The notes below the pieces were generated by a model, which worked only from the letters and a program-made list of their open reading frames with translations, was not told the origin of the DNA and ran no database searches. Below are positions 10,330-21,303 of a DNA stretch of 46,160 bases, in pieces. Position 1 is the first letter of the stretch. Every line of letters starts with the position of its first letter. This DNA comes from Actinomortierella ambigua (taxonomy: Eukaryota > Mortierellomycota > Mortierellomycetes > Mortierellales > Mortierellaceae). The translations under genes and the position numbers were made by a program. The DNA is taken from positions 1 to 46,160 of the forward strand of contig JAAAJB010000265.1 of assembly GCA_016098155.1 (NCBI GenBank), in the 5' to 3' direction.

Positions 10330-11847
10330 CTAACGCACTTGAGGGTTGCGCGGGGGTTGAGTTTGTGTGGGCGTGATCATGCCATTGGCGTACAAGGGGG
10401 CTTGACTCTGGGCCGAGGAGGACGCTGCTGTCGCTGCTGCTGTTGCTGCTGCTACTGCTTTTATTGTTGTTATCGTTGCTTCTGTTGTGGTGGTTGTTGT
10501 TGCTGGTGTCCCCACTGAAGTACTGACGCAAGCAGCAATGGTCGCCGATGAGCCATCGGGTCTGTCATGGTAGAGATCCCCTCTCCACGCTTGCGGGGCA
10601 TGCCTCACAGGGGAAGAGGGCGAAGAAGGACGCGAAGACGAGGGACAAGACGGAGAATAAGAAGATGGTGTCGGGGGAGCCACTGGCGGTGAGCACGAAG
10701 AGACAGGGGAGGGGATGAGGGAGGTGATGGTGTCATTGTTGTTGTTGTGGTGGTACTGGTTGTTGTTGGGGTATGACCTCTTCCAGTAGAGGCCGTTCTC
10801 ACCGCCAGCCGTCCTCGCCGCTGCTGTTGCCGTTGCTGTTGCTGTTGCCGTTGCCGTCGCCCCTGACACTGGTGGGAGGCTTATCCTCTTGGGCTGCAAC
10901 GGTATTGGCTTGGGGATTGGTGCCGCTGTTGCCTCCGCCGCTGCGCGCGGGTTGTATAGTCGCTGCCCGTGGGTATGGGCTGGCCTCACATGCATGGGCG
11001 ACGGCGGTTGGTGGTGAGAGACAGGTCGCTGCAAGGGCATGCCAGGGTTGGCAGCCGTCGGTTGACCGGGTATGTGATAGTAGCGGCCACTCGGATGAAC
11101 GGGCCGCTGCAGTGATAGATGCCGCGGGCCACCATTGGAGCGAGCAGCCTGCTGAGGCGGTGGAGACTGCATGATATTCGGACGAACCGCCTGATGGTGT
11201 GGTAGAGGCTGCACGCCATTGGGATGCACGGCTTGCTGGCGCGGTGGAGGGGGCTGCATGCCGTTAAAAGGCACGATCATGTTGAGCTGACTAGAATTGG
11301 AGTGACGCGGCGGCGGTGATGGTAGGGGAAGTGGAGGAGAGGGACTAGTTGGTGGTATTGACACAACAGCCATGTTGGGTCCTGGCCTGTGCTCTTGCTG
11401 GACGTTGCCTTCGGAATCCGCGCGTAACGTGTAGCCTACCTCGAAGAAGGCAAGACATGAGACAACCAGACCAAGTGTTGTCGCCAGACGACCAAGAATG
11501 CATATTGTATAATCATCACCGGGAAAGACGCTGCAGTTGAAGAACGAAGAATCTGTGGCCGTGGATATGGTGATGAATTGCCCTTCCATGAAGAACATCA
11601 GGACCGCGAGGACAACAATAGAGGTGGCCCGTATCCAGGTGTCGAGTCGGGCCTTTCCCCACACAGAGAAACAGTACATAACCACGAGCAGAAGTAGAGC
11701 TATGAGAATCCCCCAGGCATGCCAGCTTATGTGCCGAATATCGCGAAAAACACTGCCGACAACCAGATATGCGATCTGTGAGGCCAATGAGAGGCACAAG
11801 AGGATACAGACTACAATCCCCAACCGCCTCAGTTTACTCGTTGCCAT
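10330..11847 (-). CDS. Four-span membrane protein with a long proline-rich tail (505 aa)
   Basis: A single uninterrupted frame, ATG at 11847 and stop at 10330. The first 145 residues contain four hydrophobic segments at about 9-31, 43-64, 72-93 and 118-139. The loop between the third and fourth has two cysteines (NCSVF and YTIC) that could form an extracellular disulfide. This layout resembles MARVEL-type or other tetraspan fungal membrane proteins, but no diagnostic motif was found. Residues 150-505 are low-complexity: poly-Pro, an imperfect repeat around His-Pro-Asn-Gly and Gln-Ala, Thr/Ala runs, and Ser/Pro-rich stretches, so probably a disordered cytoplasmic tail. Part of the tail is encoded by CTG/GTT-type triplet tracts on the plus strand, so its length may vary between strains. 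No intron is needed. Confidence 0.75.
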   Translation of the reverse strand: MATSKLRRLGIVVCILLCLSLASQIAYLVVGSVFRDIRHISWHAWGILIALLLLVVMYCFSVWGKARLDTWIRATSIVVLAVLMFFMEGQFITISTATDSSFFNCSVFPGDDYTICILGRLATTLGLVVSCLAFFEVGYTLRADSEGNVQQEHRPGPNMAVVSIPPTSPSPPLPLPSPPPRHSNSSQLNMIVPFNGMQPPPPRQQAVHPNGVQPLPHHQAVRPNIMQSPPPQQAARSNGGPRHLSLQRPVHPSGRYYHIPGQPTAANPGMPLQRPVSHHQPPSPMHVRPAHTHGQRLYNPRAAAEATAAPIPKPIPLQPKRISLPPVSGATATATATATATAAARTAGGENGLYWKRSYPNNNQYHHNNNNDTITSLIPSPVSSCSPPVAPPTPSSYSPSCPSSSRPSSPSSPVRHAPQAWRGDLYHDRPDGSSATIAACVSTSVGTPATTTTTTEATITTIKAVAAATAAATAASSSAQSQAPLYANGMITPTQTQPPRNPQVR

Positions 11848-12916
11848 GACTCGTAGGGGTCAAGCGTCCAGACACGAGGAGTATGTAGGGAAGTAAAGAA
11901 GGAGGGTGAGAAATGGACGTAGGAAAGCATCAAAAGAGAGAGGGAGAGAGAGAGAGAAATGCCATGGAGAAAACCAAATGGACAAGTCGACACTGAAGAC
12001 GGCAAAAGGGAAAAAAAAGTACTCTCGAATCTAGTCCTTTTCTCCCACACCATACGCACTCTATTGGCCGCATGGTGCGACCAAACAACAAAAGACAGTG
12101 TAGGACAACACAGCAGTTGGTGATTTACAAGATTGTTTCGACTGACCCGGGACACCGCATAGCCCACTCTTTGCAAACGATATTGTGCATGTGTGGGAGA
12201 GAATTCAAGACCTTGGGCTCCTCGACATCACCCCTCTACCCCCTCTCTCTCTTTCTCTCTCTTTCATTCACTCTCTTGGATATATTTGGTGGCAACCTGT
12301 CACAACCTCTGCATTGACGTAAAGTCCGCAAAAATGGTCGTCGGCAATTCCTAAAAAGTCGAGAAAACGATTGTCCGACGACTTCCTCCGCCCAACAGCA
12401 GCAGCAGAGGAGAGGTTCATCCAGCCAAGTAGCAAAGCTTTTCACATCCGCTCCAAAGTCATATGGGAAGATGGAGCCTTTTTTATTTATTTTATCGCGG
12501 ATCTTGAAATACTCCTCTCTGGTTGGTCACCAGGCTGGTACCTCTCACACCCCACGCTGCCCCACCTCAATTCATCCAACAGCCCAGCTGCACAGGCTGC
12601 CAGCAGCTTGACATTCCCACGCCACACCATCATCTCCGCGGTCCGTCTGACGTTTCGGACGTCAAAAAGTTCGTCGTTGCCTCTACAACACAGGAGGATC
12701 GGACAATGTTCTTGCCATGGCAAACATTTTCCTCCGTTTGGAAGACCGTGGGCTGGAATGGCATTGTAACACAACCACGATACAACTTTTTTTTTGTAGT
12801 TTGGATGGTTCTTTTTATAAAGTAATATAGTACATGTGGGATTATTCTATGTTTTAGGTAAAGGCATCTAGTCGGAAAGAGAGAATAGGTGATTTGTTTT
12901 CTTCCCTCCCCACTCT
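11848..12916. other. Intergenic stretch
   Basis: Probably holds the promoter and leader of the four-span membrane protein (read on minus from 11848 upward, with a GA-rich tract near 11935-11960) and the 3' region of the Avt3/4-like gene. A plus-strand frame at about 12371-12769 opens without an ATG and shows no domain, so it is not called. Confidence 0.5.
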
Positions 12917-14752
12917 TTACTGGAAGACCGCGCAGCGATCCAGGTCAGCATCGGGCGTGGACTCGACGACCCAGCTCCTGATGGTGATATAGACGGTGAA
13001 GATCATGGCCACCAAGCCAAAGAGACCCAGGATGACATCAAAGATCTTGGTCATGATGTTCTTGGCGCAGACCTTGTAGTGGAACATGGCCGGGAAGATG
13101 AAGCACAGGGGCACGCAGAAGGCAGCACCGACGAACGAGACAAACTTGTCGAGCGACTTTGCACCGACGCCAAACGAGACAAGGGCACAGACGATGATCA
13201 GGAGGGTACGCACCAAGTTCTTGAGCATCTTGATCTTGTTGGACTGGCCTCCCGACCGGTCACCAAAGATGCCTTGCTCGAGAATCTTGGACGCAGGCGA
13301 CAACATCAGAGGCACCGACAGGATGATGGCCAGCGAGTACAGGATCTGGATCGCAATCGTCCAACCAGAGGTCACGGGCAAGTTCAGGATCACAATCGTC
13401 TGCGTGTTGCTGCCAAAGGCCAGGTAGCCCAAAGCACCCACGCTCATGAAGAACAGCGTCACCACCGCAATCGTCATCGCAAGAACCTTGGGGAACTTCT
13501 CGGGCTCGGCCATCGACTCGGTAATGGGGATGACCAGACCAATGCCCTCGTACGAGAACACGGCCGTGCCGATGAACATAGCAAATTCTTCGCCGTTGAA
13601 CATACTCAGGTTGGGACCGACACCGTTTTCGACGACGCTGTCAATGGTGTAGTACCACAGGTAGACGATACTGAGCACGATAAAGACGTTGCTAACCATG
13701 CTCGGGAAGGACAGAATGGACATGCGGCGGATCAGCACCAAGGGGATCAGGACAATCAGAGGCAGCAGGATGTAGAATCGGGGCTCGATGGCGGTGAATG
13801 TACACCGTGTAAAAGTCTGGACAATCGCATCAATGTTTTGGGAGACAAAAATCCTATTAGAGTAAAAAAAAAAATTAAAGGTGAGTTTTTGAAGGGCCTT
13901 TTTTTTAAAAAAAAAAACACAAGACTTGGGGTAGGACAAAAAAACTCAAAATAGTGAGCGGCAATCAACTTACAGGTAGGCACAACAGAATCCAATCTGG
14001 GAAATGGCAACGGCAACCAGAATGGCCAAGCGCATCCACTTGCCATAGAGCACAAGACCCATATCACCAAAGGACTCGCGGATCACCAGACGGACCTTGA
14101 CCAGCATCAGGAAGGAAACAGTGCAGATGACGGCGACAAAGGCCAACATGAAACAACTAAAGGCGAGACCACCGTGCAAGAAAGCCTTGGGCAAGAAGAG
14201 CACACCCGTGCCAACAAAGGCCTTGCCGAGCAAGAAGGCTGCCTTCCAGGGACCCACAGTCCGCTTGGCGATCTCCTCCTCCGTCTCCTCACGAGGGCGG
14301 TAAGTGTAGTCTTCGGAGACCTCGATGGCATCCGAATGCATCGACTCTGCCTTGCCAGTAAATGTAGGGTATTTCTCCAGGATCGAAGCCGGCCGAGAGC
14401 GGGGCGCTTGAGCACCCTTCTCCGTCATGGATGCATCACCTTCGTGGCGGTGCTCCTCGTGGGAGTGATCACCTCCGTAGGTCTCAAACATGTTGGCGTA
14501 CTCGGTGTTGGTCTGCACCAGCCAAGAGACAGGCCGGGATCCGGGGCGAGAGCCAGGGCGAGAGCGGGATGTTGGCCTCGAGTTGGGGCGGGACGATGGG
14601 TTGCTGTTGCCACCGGACGAAGAAGTCATGTTCAAGAAGGGCGAGCGACCGCGGGTAACGGGCTCCAATGGCCGGGTGCTTGACTGGTGGTTGAAGGAAG
14701 ATTGCCGACTTGCGCTGACAGGGCGCTGCTGCGACGGCTGTGAGTCTGCCAT
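12917..14752 (-). CDS. Vacuolar amino acid transporter, Avt3/Avt4-like (AAAP family, 571 aa, two exons)
   Basis: Exon 1 is 14752-13974 and exon 2 is 13853-12917. The 120-nt intron has donor GTAAGT and acceptor TAATAG, and the frame is kept at Tyr-Leu-Ile. Residues 1-165 are a hydrophilic cytosolic extension with a Ser-Arg-Pro repeat (about 54-76) and a His/Glu-rich patch. The core begins near residue 167 with the family hallmark GTGVLFLPKAF (181-191) and continues with about ten further hydrophobic segments to the C-terminus. Yeast Avt3 and Avt4 and animal SLC36 carriers share this hallmark; the yeast proteins export neutral and basic amino acids from the vacuole with protons. Substrate here is inferred. 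The long N-terminus could carry phosphorylation or sorting signals. An Avt1-like gene lies 3.3 kb upstream on the same strand. A TATATAA box lies about 190 nt before the ATG. Confidence 0.88.
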
Positions 14753-14942
14753 GGTGGATGGAGGGAATGGGTATGAACGGAGAGTGAGGGAGAGAGGTGA
14801 GAAGGGGGAGAGAGAGATGAAGGTGTAGGATGAAAAGGGGGCGAAAAGGAGAGAGTGAGAGGGTGAGAAAAGAACAATGAAAAAAAAAGACCTTGAAGAA
14901 GAAGAAGAAAAAAAAAGAAAAAGGAGGGCCGTTTTGCTCTCC

Positions 14943-14949
14943 TTATATA
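14943..14949 (-). promoter_or_regulatory. TATA box candidate of the Avt3/4-like gene
   Basis: On the minus strand this reads CTATATAAGG, about 190 nt upstream of the ATG at 14752. The stretch between is GA/CT-rich, as in the leaders of neighbouring genes. Confidence 0.45.
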
Positions 14950-16680
14950 GACAATAGGAGAGAGGGGCTCCGTCTTGGGCCCCGCCTTGTCCCAGCCAGC
15001 CCTATCGCTCCAACTTTAATCTGAATATGGCCGGGGTAAGTTGAAGTTTGTACACGTCCTAACCTGCAGATACAGGTCCTGCCATTATTACCACCATTCA
15101 CACTACAAATGGTAGTAGTTCCTGCACCAGGGGCCCCTTTCGTAGCTCCTTTTCGCATCTCTGAAAAGCTCTTCCACATTCCCATCCTTTTACTCGTGGG
15201 AATACATGCAGGCCAGCAATGGAATGTCATCTCGCATCTACAACCCAAAACATAATAACGGCGTCAACCATCGGCAAGTCCATTATTGATATTATTATTA
15301 CATCTTGAGTAGAATGTGCTCTTTCTAATTCGATGTTTACTGACGATCCTTGCAGATCGGTCGAGTGTGGATAAGAAGCAATGTTTCTGTCAAGCTTTGC
15401 CTGATCATTCCAATGAGAACCAACACAGACAAGACAGGCTCAAAGCGGGCCGAAGAAGGGAGAGCGTCCAGTGGATTCTCACTCACCCAACCAACCGCAA
15501 CTCTTCCACGAGTAACAGGAAGGAGTTTTTCAGGGCCTAAAATGACCTCTTAGCAGATGGTGACCAGCGATGTTTGACTCAAAAAATCTTTCTAGTCCTC
15601 CCCTCCCCCTTTCCGTTCAACCAACAAGAAGGTTCCTAAACGTGAGACCACGACGGTGTGTGGGGGAGAGTGAGTCGCCAACGTCTCCCTTCAGGTTCCT
15701 GTTCGTCCCTCTTCCTCGCTACAACCCTCCTTGTCGCCCCCCCCCCTTTGAATCATTAGAGTTACTAATTATCCCGTCCTCCACTGTGTGCCTGAGACAG
15801 AGTGCAAAACGGACAATCGGCCATATGCACATGACTTGTTTGGCGGAGCGAGGAAAGCGCTAGCCAAAAGCCGTGCGAACTTACTCTATATGTTAACTCG
15901 GTCCCACCCATACATCCAGAGTTACCATTTACTGCAAATACCTGATGGTTTTTTCACACTCCTCCAACAACACTTACCAATAGTCCCTGCTCCAACTCTT
16001 CATTCTTCTGGACACTCCATCGAGACCCATAAAATAAGATACAGGGGAGCAAAAAAAGAAAGAAAGAGAAAAACAGTCATTTAGGCCCCGACTCGACCCC
16101 CCTCGGCTTAAAGACGATGTCATTGGGCAGCATAAGAGCATCGAGAATGAAATCCTCGGCTGTGATGCAGCCAACAAGTAGTGTAGGTACAATACGATGG
16201 AGAAACAAGAAAAAAAAATAGTGGTAGTAAGTAATACCACGCAAAGTACATTTTTATTTCTTTGTCTATCTATAAATTTGACATTCAATGACTTCAGAAA
16301 CCAAAAATGAGAACAATGTGGATGAGATGGGAAAGTGACATGGTGAGGAGGATGACAGACAAGCGGCGAGAGCAAATCTCTCTCTCGTCTTGTCATGTTC
16401 CACGTTTCGACTTTATTCTCCACCCGACCAACATGTTCTACCTTTGCATGCGACCACGAGAAATTGGTTGGGTAGCTGAGAATGGATCAAAGGTATCCAT
16501 GGAATAGGTAATTAGTCGTTTACCAAAAGGAGAATATAATGGTCGGAGGAGTTGCAAATAGTGAAAAGTCAGAGACCACTCAAGATCCCAAGTTCCTAAA
16601 AAAAAAAAAAAAAAAAAAAAACAACCTCCCCCGGGGGGTTTTTCCCCCCCCCCTCCTTTTATTTTAAAAATTTAAGAAGC

Positions 16681-16690
16681 NNNNNNNNNN
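16681..16690. other. Assembly gap (ten N)
   Basis: Ten undefined bases. The left flank is a run of about 22 A followed by blocks of C, G, T and C, which looks like poor-quality or collapsed sequence. GAAGC before the gap and GCTTC just after are reverse complements. The true gap size is unknown. Confidence 0.95.
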
Positions 16691-16902
16691 AAAAGCTTCC
16701 ACGGGAGGGCTATTCCCCTCCTCCTCCGTATCTCTATGCATGTCAAGGCGACTTGATGTATACGTACATTCATATTGGAACAGCATCGTGGTATGAATAT
16801 GAAGAACCATGGAAAGGGGAGGGGAGAGGTGAGGAAAGGAGGGGATCCATTCCCAACTCATTGCCCTCGCCTCACCCCTCGCCACATCTTGTCGAGTCAG
16901 AC

Positions 16903-16904
<2 letters not shown>

Positions 16905-16933
<29 letters not shown>
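16905..16933. repeat. (GA)n dinucleotide microsatellite
   Basis: About 14 uninterrupted GA units, seen directly. Confidence 0.9.
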
Positions 16934-16937
<4 letters not shown>

Positions 16938-17850
16938 TTAGTTTCAAAGTCCGTCAGGTCGACTGACATCACACACCTGTTTCCCCCACTGGCTCGGGGG
17001 ACAGAAGAAAGGCTGGCATTGGACGTCCTTAATTGACCAAGGGTACTGTACCACCCTCCTGCTACTGCTGTTGGCCGCCCACTGGTTTCTAGCGCCTACA
17101 AGGGGATTAGTGGCCGCGGGGATTGAAAAAGAGGCCATCGCCCCCCCCAAAAAGGGCCACTGGCAATTGTAGCAGCCAAACGGCCAATTTTCCAAGAGAC
17201 CCCCCTTACCATTTCTCATGACTCCACTCTCCCTCGGAAGGGGCGGGGGCGGAAGAGCAACCCCCTCTCCCCCAATCGTATCCGTTTCTCCCTCTCCTCT
17301 CTGTGACTCTAGCTCTTTCTCCTTCCGAACAATGCAGACGTTTGAGTGTTATCTTGTTGGAACATGGACATATCGGCAGTGTGTGTGTAAGGCCGGTCTC
17401 TCTTTCTCTCTCTCATTCTCTCTCACTCACACACACTCTCTCTCTTTGCTGCCATGATTCAAGTTAGATGGCACCACCCATCGCCTCGGGATGACTAGGG
17501 TGTGAAAGTGCAGTCTTTTTTTTTTGGTTGTTGCCCTTTTTTCTTCCTGTTTCTGTGGATTGTAGACGTCGTCTCTATCTACTAGGAAATTGAACATTCC
17601 TGGCGCTTTGTTCGTGATCATCGTTCGCTACCACAGTCCGTGCGCGTGTGTTTGTTGTGTGTTTCCCTCTCTTACCTCTCGTCTCTCTCTCTCTCCCTCT
17701 CAATTTCTTTCCCACTTCCCCGTCTTTTACACCTCCCCCCCCCCTAACCTTCGTTCAACTTTCGTGACGTGTCGCTGAAGAAACTCAAAGTATAAAATTG
17801 TTTTACAGATCTATGGATGAACAACAGGTGAAAGAGAAAGGCAAACAGAA

Positions 17851-17904
<54 letters not shown>
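17851..17904. repeat. (ACAG)n tetranucleotide microsatellite
   Basis: About 13 ACAG units in a row. They are followed by GA-rich and GT-rich sequence and two copies of a TACGTGAGCTCGTCT-like unit (17957-17987). Confidence 0.9.
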
Positions 17905-17905
<1 letters not shown>

Positions 17906-18021
17906 AAGAGAGAGACAGAGAGAGGAGAGAGACAGAGGTGTGTGTGTGTGTATGGGTACGTGAGCTCGTCTGTGTACGTGAGCTCGTCTATGTACGTGTG
18001 TGAAATGTGTACAAAGTAGCT

Positions 18022-19768
18022 CTAATGTTGGCTACTATGTACATCTCTGTATATATCTCGGATAGCATCGATGGAACCCATCACCATAGCTACGATGCCT
18101 ACCGCCAAGGTCATGACTGCAAAAGCTTTGTGTGCGAGCGATGCGCCCTGGTATCCTCCGAGCTTGTAGTAGCACATCACGGGCAGAATAAACACAAACA
18201 TGGAGCCTGTGAGTGCGCCGAGCAGGTCCATGACATCGCCAAAGAAGGGGATGACCAAGGAGATCAGGCAGACACTCGCACTGATCGCCGTCCGCAGGAT
18301 GGCCCGATAGGTGAATGAGTGACCCTGGTAATCGTCTGCAAACTGCACCCAGCGGGTAGATAGGGACGTTTCAATCATCATCGAGAGCGAGGTCAACATG
18401 ATTGGTGAGGCCAGCATGACATGCGCCGTAATTAGAAGGTTCGCCGAAGTTGTTAGGGGCCCTGCAAAAAAACCCTCCCCCAAGAGAGAAAGATAGACAG
18501 ATAGATAGATAGATAGGAAAAGTCAATGAAAAAGAGTATGCTAGATTCGGGCATCCTGCTCTACACGAGGAATGCGAGAGTTGCTCCCGCCTTTCTCTCC
18601 ACTTTCGGTGCTGTCTCATTCTTTTGTTCTTTTTTTTTCTTCTTTTGCAGCCCTTGCATGATACCAACTTGCAGCGAAACAAAAGAGTTGTGTACGTACC
18701 TTTGGGAAGATTGCTTAGAATAGGGCTTAGCGTATCTTGTCCGTATGCCGCGTATCCCACAGCGGCGATGGTGAAGTACAGGATGAAGCATGTTACGAGC
18801 GCTAGCCAAATAGCCCGGTTCCACTTTTTCGGCTCTCGCATGCTCTGTTCCACGTGTGGATACACTACGTTGCCGCCGTAGGCAAATGAGATGGTGGCCA
18901 TCGCCCGCGGTAAATTGGTCGTGATGATCTCATGCTGTACAATGATCCCTGCGGCTGCCTGACGAGCCATCTCATCGGCAGACATTCCTACCACAATGCA
19001 GACCACAAACAGTGTTGCCAGTGCTCCGAGAATACTGTCAAAGAAGGGATAGAAGACAAAAAGAAAGGAAGAAAAAGGGGGGAGAAAGCGGAGGGGGGAG
19101 GGAGACAAAAAAACATGAGCATGTAGGCAATTCCAGGAGCCTCATTACCTCCTTTCAGGGCCCATTGCATATGGGACAACTCCAATGAGAGGGACGCACC
19201 TGAGAAACGCCGTCTCCTTGAGGGTTCTTGTAAAGACAAAACAGGCCCAGCAAAACACGGCAACGAAGAAAATGTACCACTTGATCGACATTGTATCTTT
19301 GCCGGTCGCGTCGACGATGGTCGAGTGCAATATCCCGGCGGCAAGAATATTGTAAACAAGTGCCGTACCGTGCAGGCCGATGGCGCTTGTAGAGTATGAG
19401 ATCCAGTATCCAACCTTCCCAAAGGAGTCCTTGGCAATTTCTTGGTACGAGTGTCTCCTCTTGTTACTACTCAAACATAGTGTGAGACAGAAAGACCGCG
19501 GACACAAAAGAGGGAAAGAAATGGGGGGGGGGATGGAGCAGTTAAAGAACTCGTGTCCAAGACAGTAAATTTCATGCGTCCCCAATAACATGCCTTTAAC
19601 TGGTATTACGTTTTGAGGTACAACGATGTGATGAGAATAATGCCGGTATAGACGCTCATAAAAAGACTCAAAACGATGAGGCCAAGGCCTGCCCACCCTG
19701 CCAATGATGTAGCGTGCGCAAGTCCCAGCGTTCCTGTACCAGCCAACGTGCAGCTACGACGAGAAATT

Positions 19769-19823
<55 letters not shown>

Positions 19824-20236
19824 TGCGTAGAGAGTAGAGTGAATGAGAGAGAAAGATAGAAAGTGAGACACCAGGCTTCTACATTCTCAGACAATTCGTT
19901 TCTAGGACGTTACGCGATCGTCTCAACTTACACAAGGTTGGCGTACGCTTTGATCGTACTTGAACCGTTGGGTCGGGTGGCGAGCATATCTTGTGAATGG
20001 AACTCTGAATCACGCGAGTCGATGGAGGCTGCAGAGGCCTCTTTGGTTGGATGGCTTGCGTCTATCAAGTTAGTTACAGACTGGCGAGTAGCAGTTTTCT
20101 CGGAGCCGTCGGAGGTTGCCGATTCACGACGAAAAACCCAATGATGAGGTGGCTGCATTGGTGATGAATTTCCTGCCGAGGTTACCATGGCTGGTTCAGA
20201 TGCATTATGGGAAGAACTTGCACGGACTGCATCCAT
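18022..20236 (-). CDS. Vacuolar amino acid transporter, Avt1-like (AAAP family, 496 aa, five exons)
   Basis: Exons on the minus strand are 20236-19932, 19753-19610, 19466-19200, 19034-18700 and 18461-18022. All introns are GT-AG and every junction keeps frame. The acceptor of exon 3 is ambiguous by one codon. Residues 1-100 are a polar, Ser-rich cytosolic region. The first transmembrane segment carries GTGTLGLAHA (107-116), matching the unwound helix of AAAP carriers. Later segments include YQEIAKDSFG and, in exon 4, a conserved block around Phe-Ala-Tyr-Gly-Gly and Glu-Gln-Ser-Met-Arg-Glu-Pro-Lys, typical of fungal Avt1/UNC-47-type proteins. Yeast Avt1 imports large neutral amino acids into the vacuole. 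Substrate here is inferred. Intron 1 contains a long GA microsatellite. The neighbouring Avt3/4-like gene may supply the opposite flux. Confidence 0.85.
19770..19823. repeat. (GA)n microsatellite inside an intron
   Basis: An imperfect run of about 26 GA units within intron 1 of the Avt1-like gene (19754-19931). On the coding strand it is a CT tract just before the acceptor, so it also serves as a very long polypyrimidine tract. Confidence 0.9.
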
Positions 20237-21303
20237 GAGAAAGATCAAAGTTGGTGGTAAGAGAACGAATGAGAGGAAAAGAGGAGAGAGTGAGAGGCGA
20301 GAGGGGGGAGGGAATAAGACAGGGTGACAAAAGCAGATGCGAATGCTGTGGGGAACTAAGAGCTGAGAGGCTGCGAGAAAAAGGAAGGAGAGATATGGGG
20401 ATATGTGTGCATAAGCTCGATGTTGGGACAGATTGGAGGAGGGAAGAGTGAAAGGACTCTTTTTATGGACCCAGCGCAAAGTGTACAGGCGAAAGTAACA
20501 GAAGGTCTAACTATTGGGAGGGCAGTTCTCTTTGTTGCTCTTCCTCAAGGCAGGCAAAGCGGCTACAATATCCACCACCGGGTTGATTCTTCTCTCACCC
20601 CTCACTCTTTTTCTCTTTCTTGCTCACTGTCCCTCGCCCCCTCCATCTCTTGCTGCTCTGCTTAAAAGGAAAGGAGCGACGCGAAAATCTGAACAACACT
20701 GTGCTGGAATTGATACCCAGGGAGCAAAGGGCAGTTTTGATTGGTTCCCTGGGTTATTTTTACTTTGTTCCACGCTTGGGTCTTACACTTGCTTTTTCAA
20801 CGGCCCATCACGCTGTGCATCTTCAGCAGTTAGGTCTACCCCGTCACCCACCTCCACCCCCAAAAGAAAGACCTGTGAAACAACGTGTCCTTCAGCCGTG
20901 AAGGTGCCCGTGGAGTTGAATCGAACAAACAGAGCATGTTGGACTCTACTTCGGGGCGATCTCATGACGGTGTTATGGCGATGGTCTTCAAGATGCGCCG
21001 AAATCACTGTCTTGTTCACCCGTTGAACGTGCAAATTCGCAGCCAGCTTGTGGTTCCATCGCCGATCTTGTAGGCCTTGGCGAAGAGTGCGTCTTCGTGA
21101 AGAGCTGTCGAGTCTCCGGTGCTTCAAAGAACTCTGAGATAGATCATTTCATGCTCTCTCCATCATTGCGAGCATTCCAAGGCCCATGATCGATACGAAA
21201 GAGCCCATGGAATCAAAGAGCAAGGTGCTAAACATATAGCAACCTAGTCTACCGTAATTCGGCACTCCTATCCGCCTTTTGCCTTTTTTACACAATTGTC
21301 GCC
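20237..21303. other. Divergent intergenic region
   Basis: Lies between the Avt1-like gene (-) and the disordered-tail membrane protein gene (+), so it should contain both promoters. A segment at about 20880-21060 resembles a decayed copy of the first exon of the plus-strand gene and is treated as a finding. No intact gene is supported. Confidence 0.5.

Larger units (their letters stand above)
14753..18021. other. Repeat-rich intergenic region with an assembly gap
   Basis: No gene is supported over 3.3 kb. It contains the promoter of the Avt3/4-like gene, a poly-A run at about 16600-16621, homopolymer blocks of C, G and T beside the N gap at 16681-16690, GA and ACAG microsatellites and CT-rich tracts. 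A possible short exon at 16085-16180 is discussed as a finding. A gene interrupted by the gap cannot be excluded. Confidence 0.5.

Noticed and set aside
12371..12769. A plus-strand frame of 132 residues
   Set aside because: Begins at TTG with no upstream ATG or acceptor in phase, and shows no recognisable motif.
13079..13954. A 291-residue plus-strand frame opposite the Avt3/4-like gene
   Set aside because: Antisense shadow rich in His, Asp and Gln; the minus strand encodes a clear transporter with matching splice sites.
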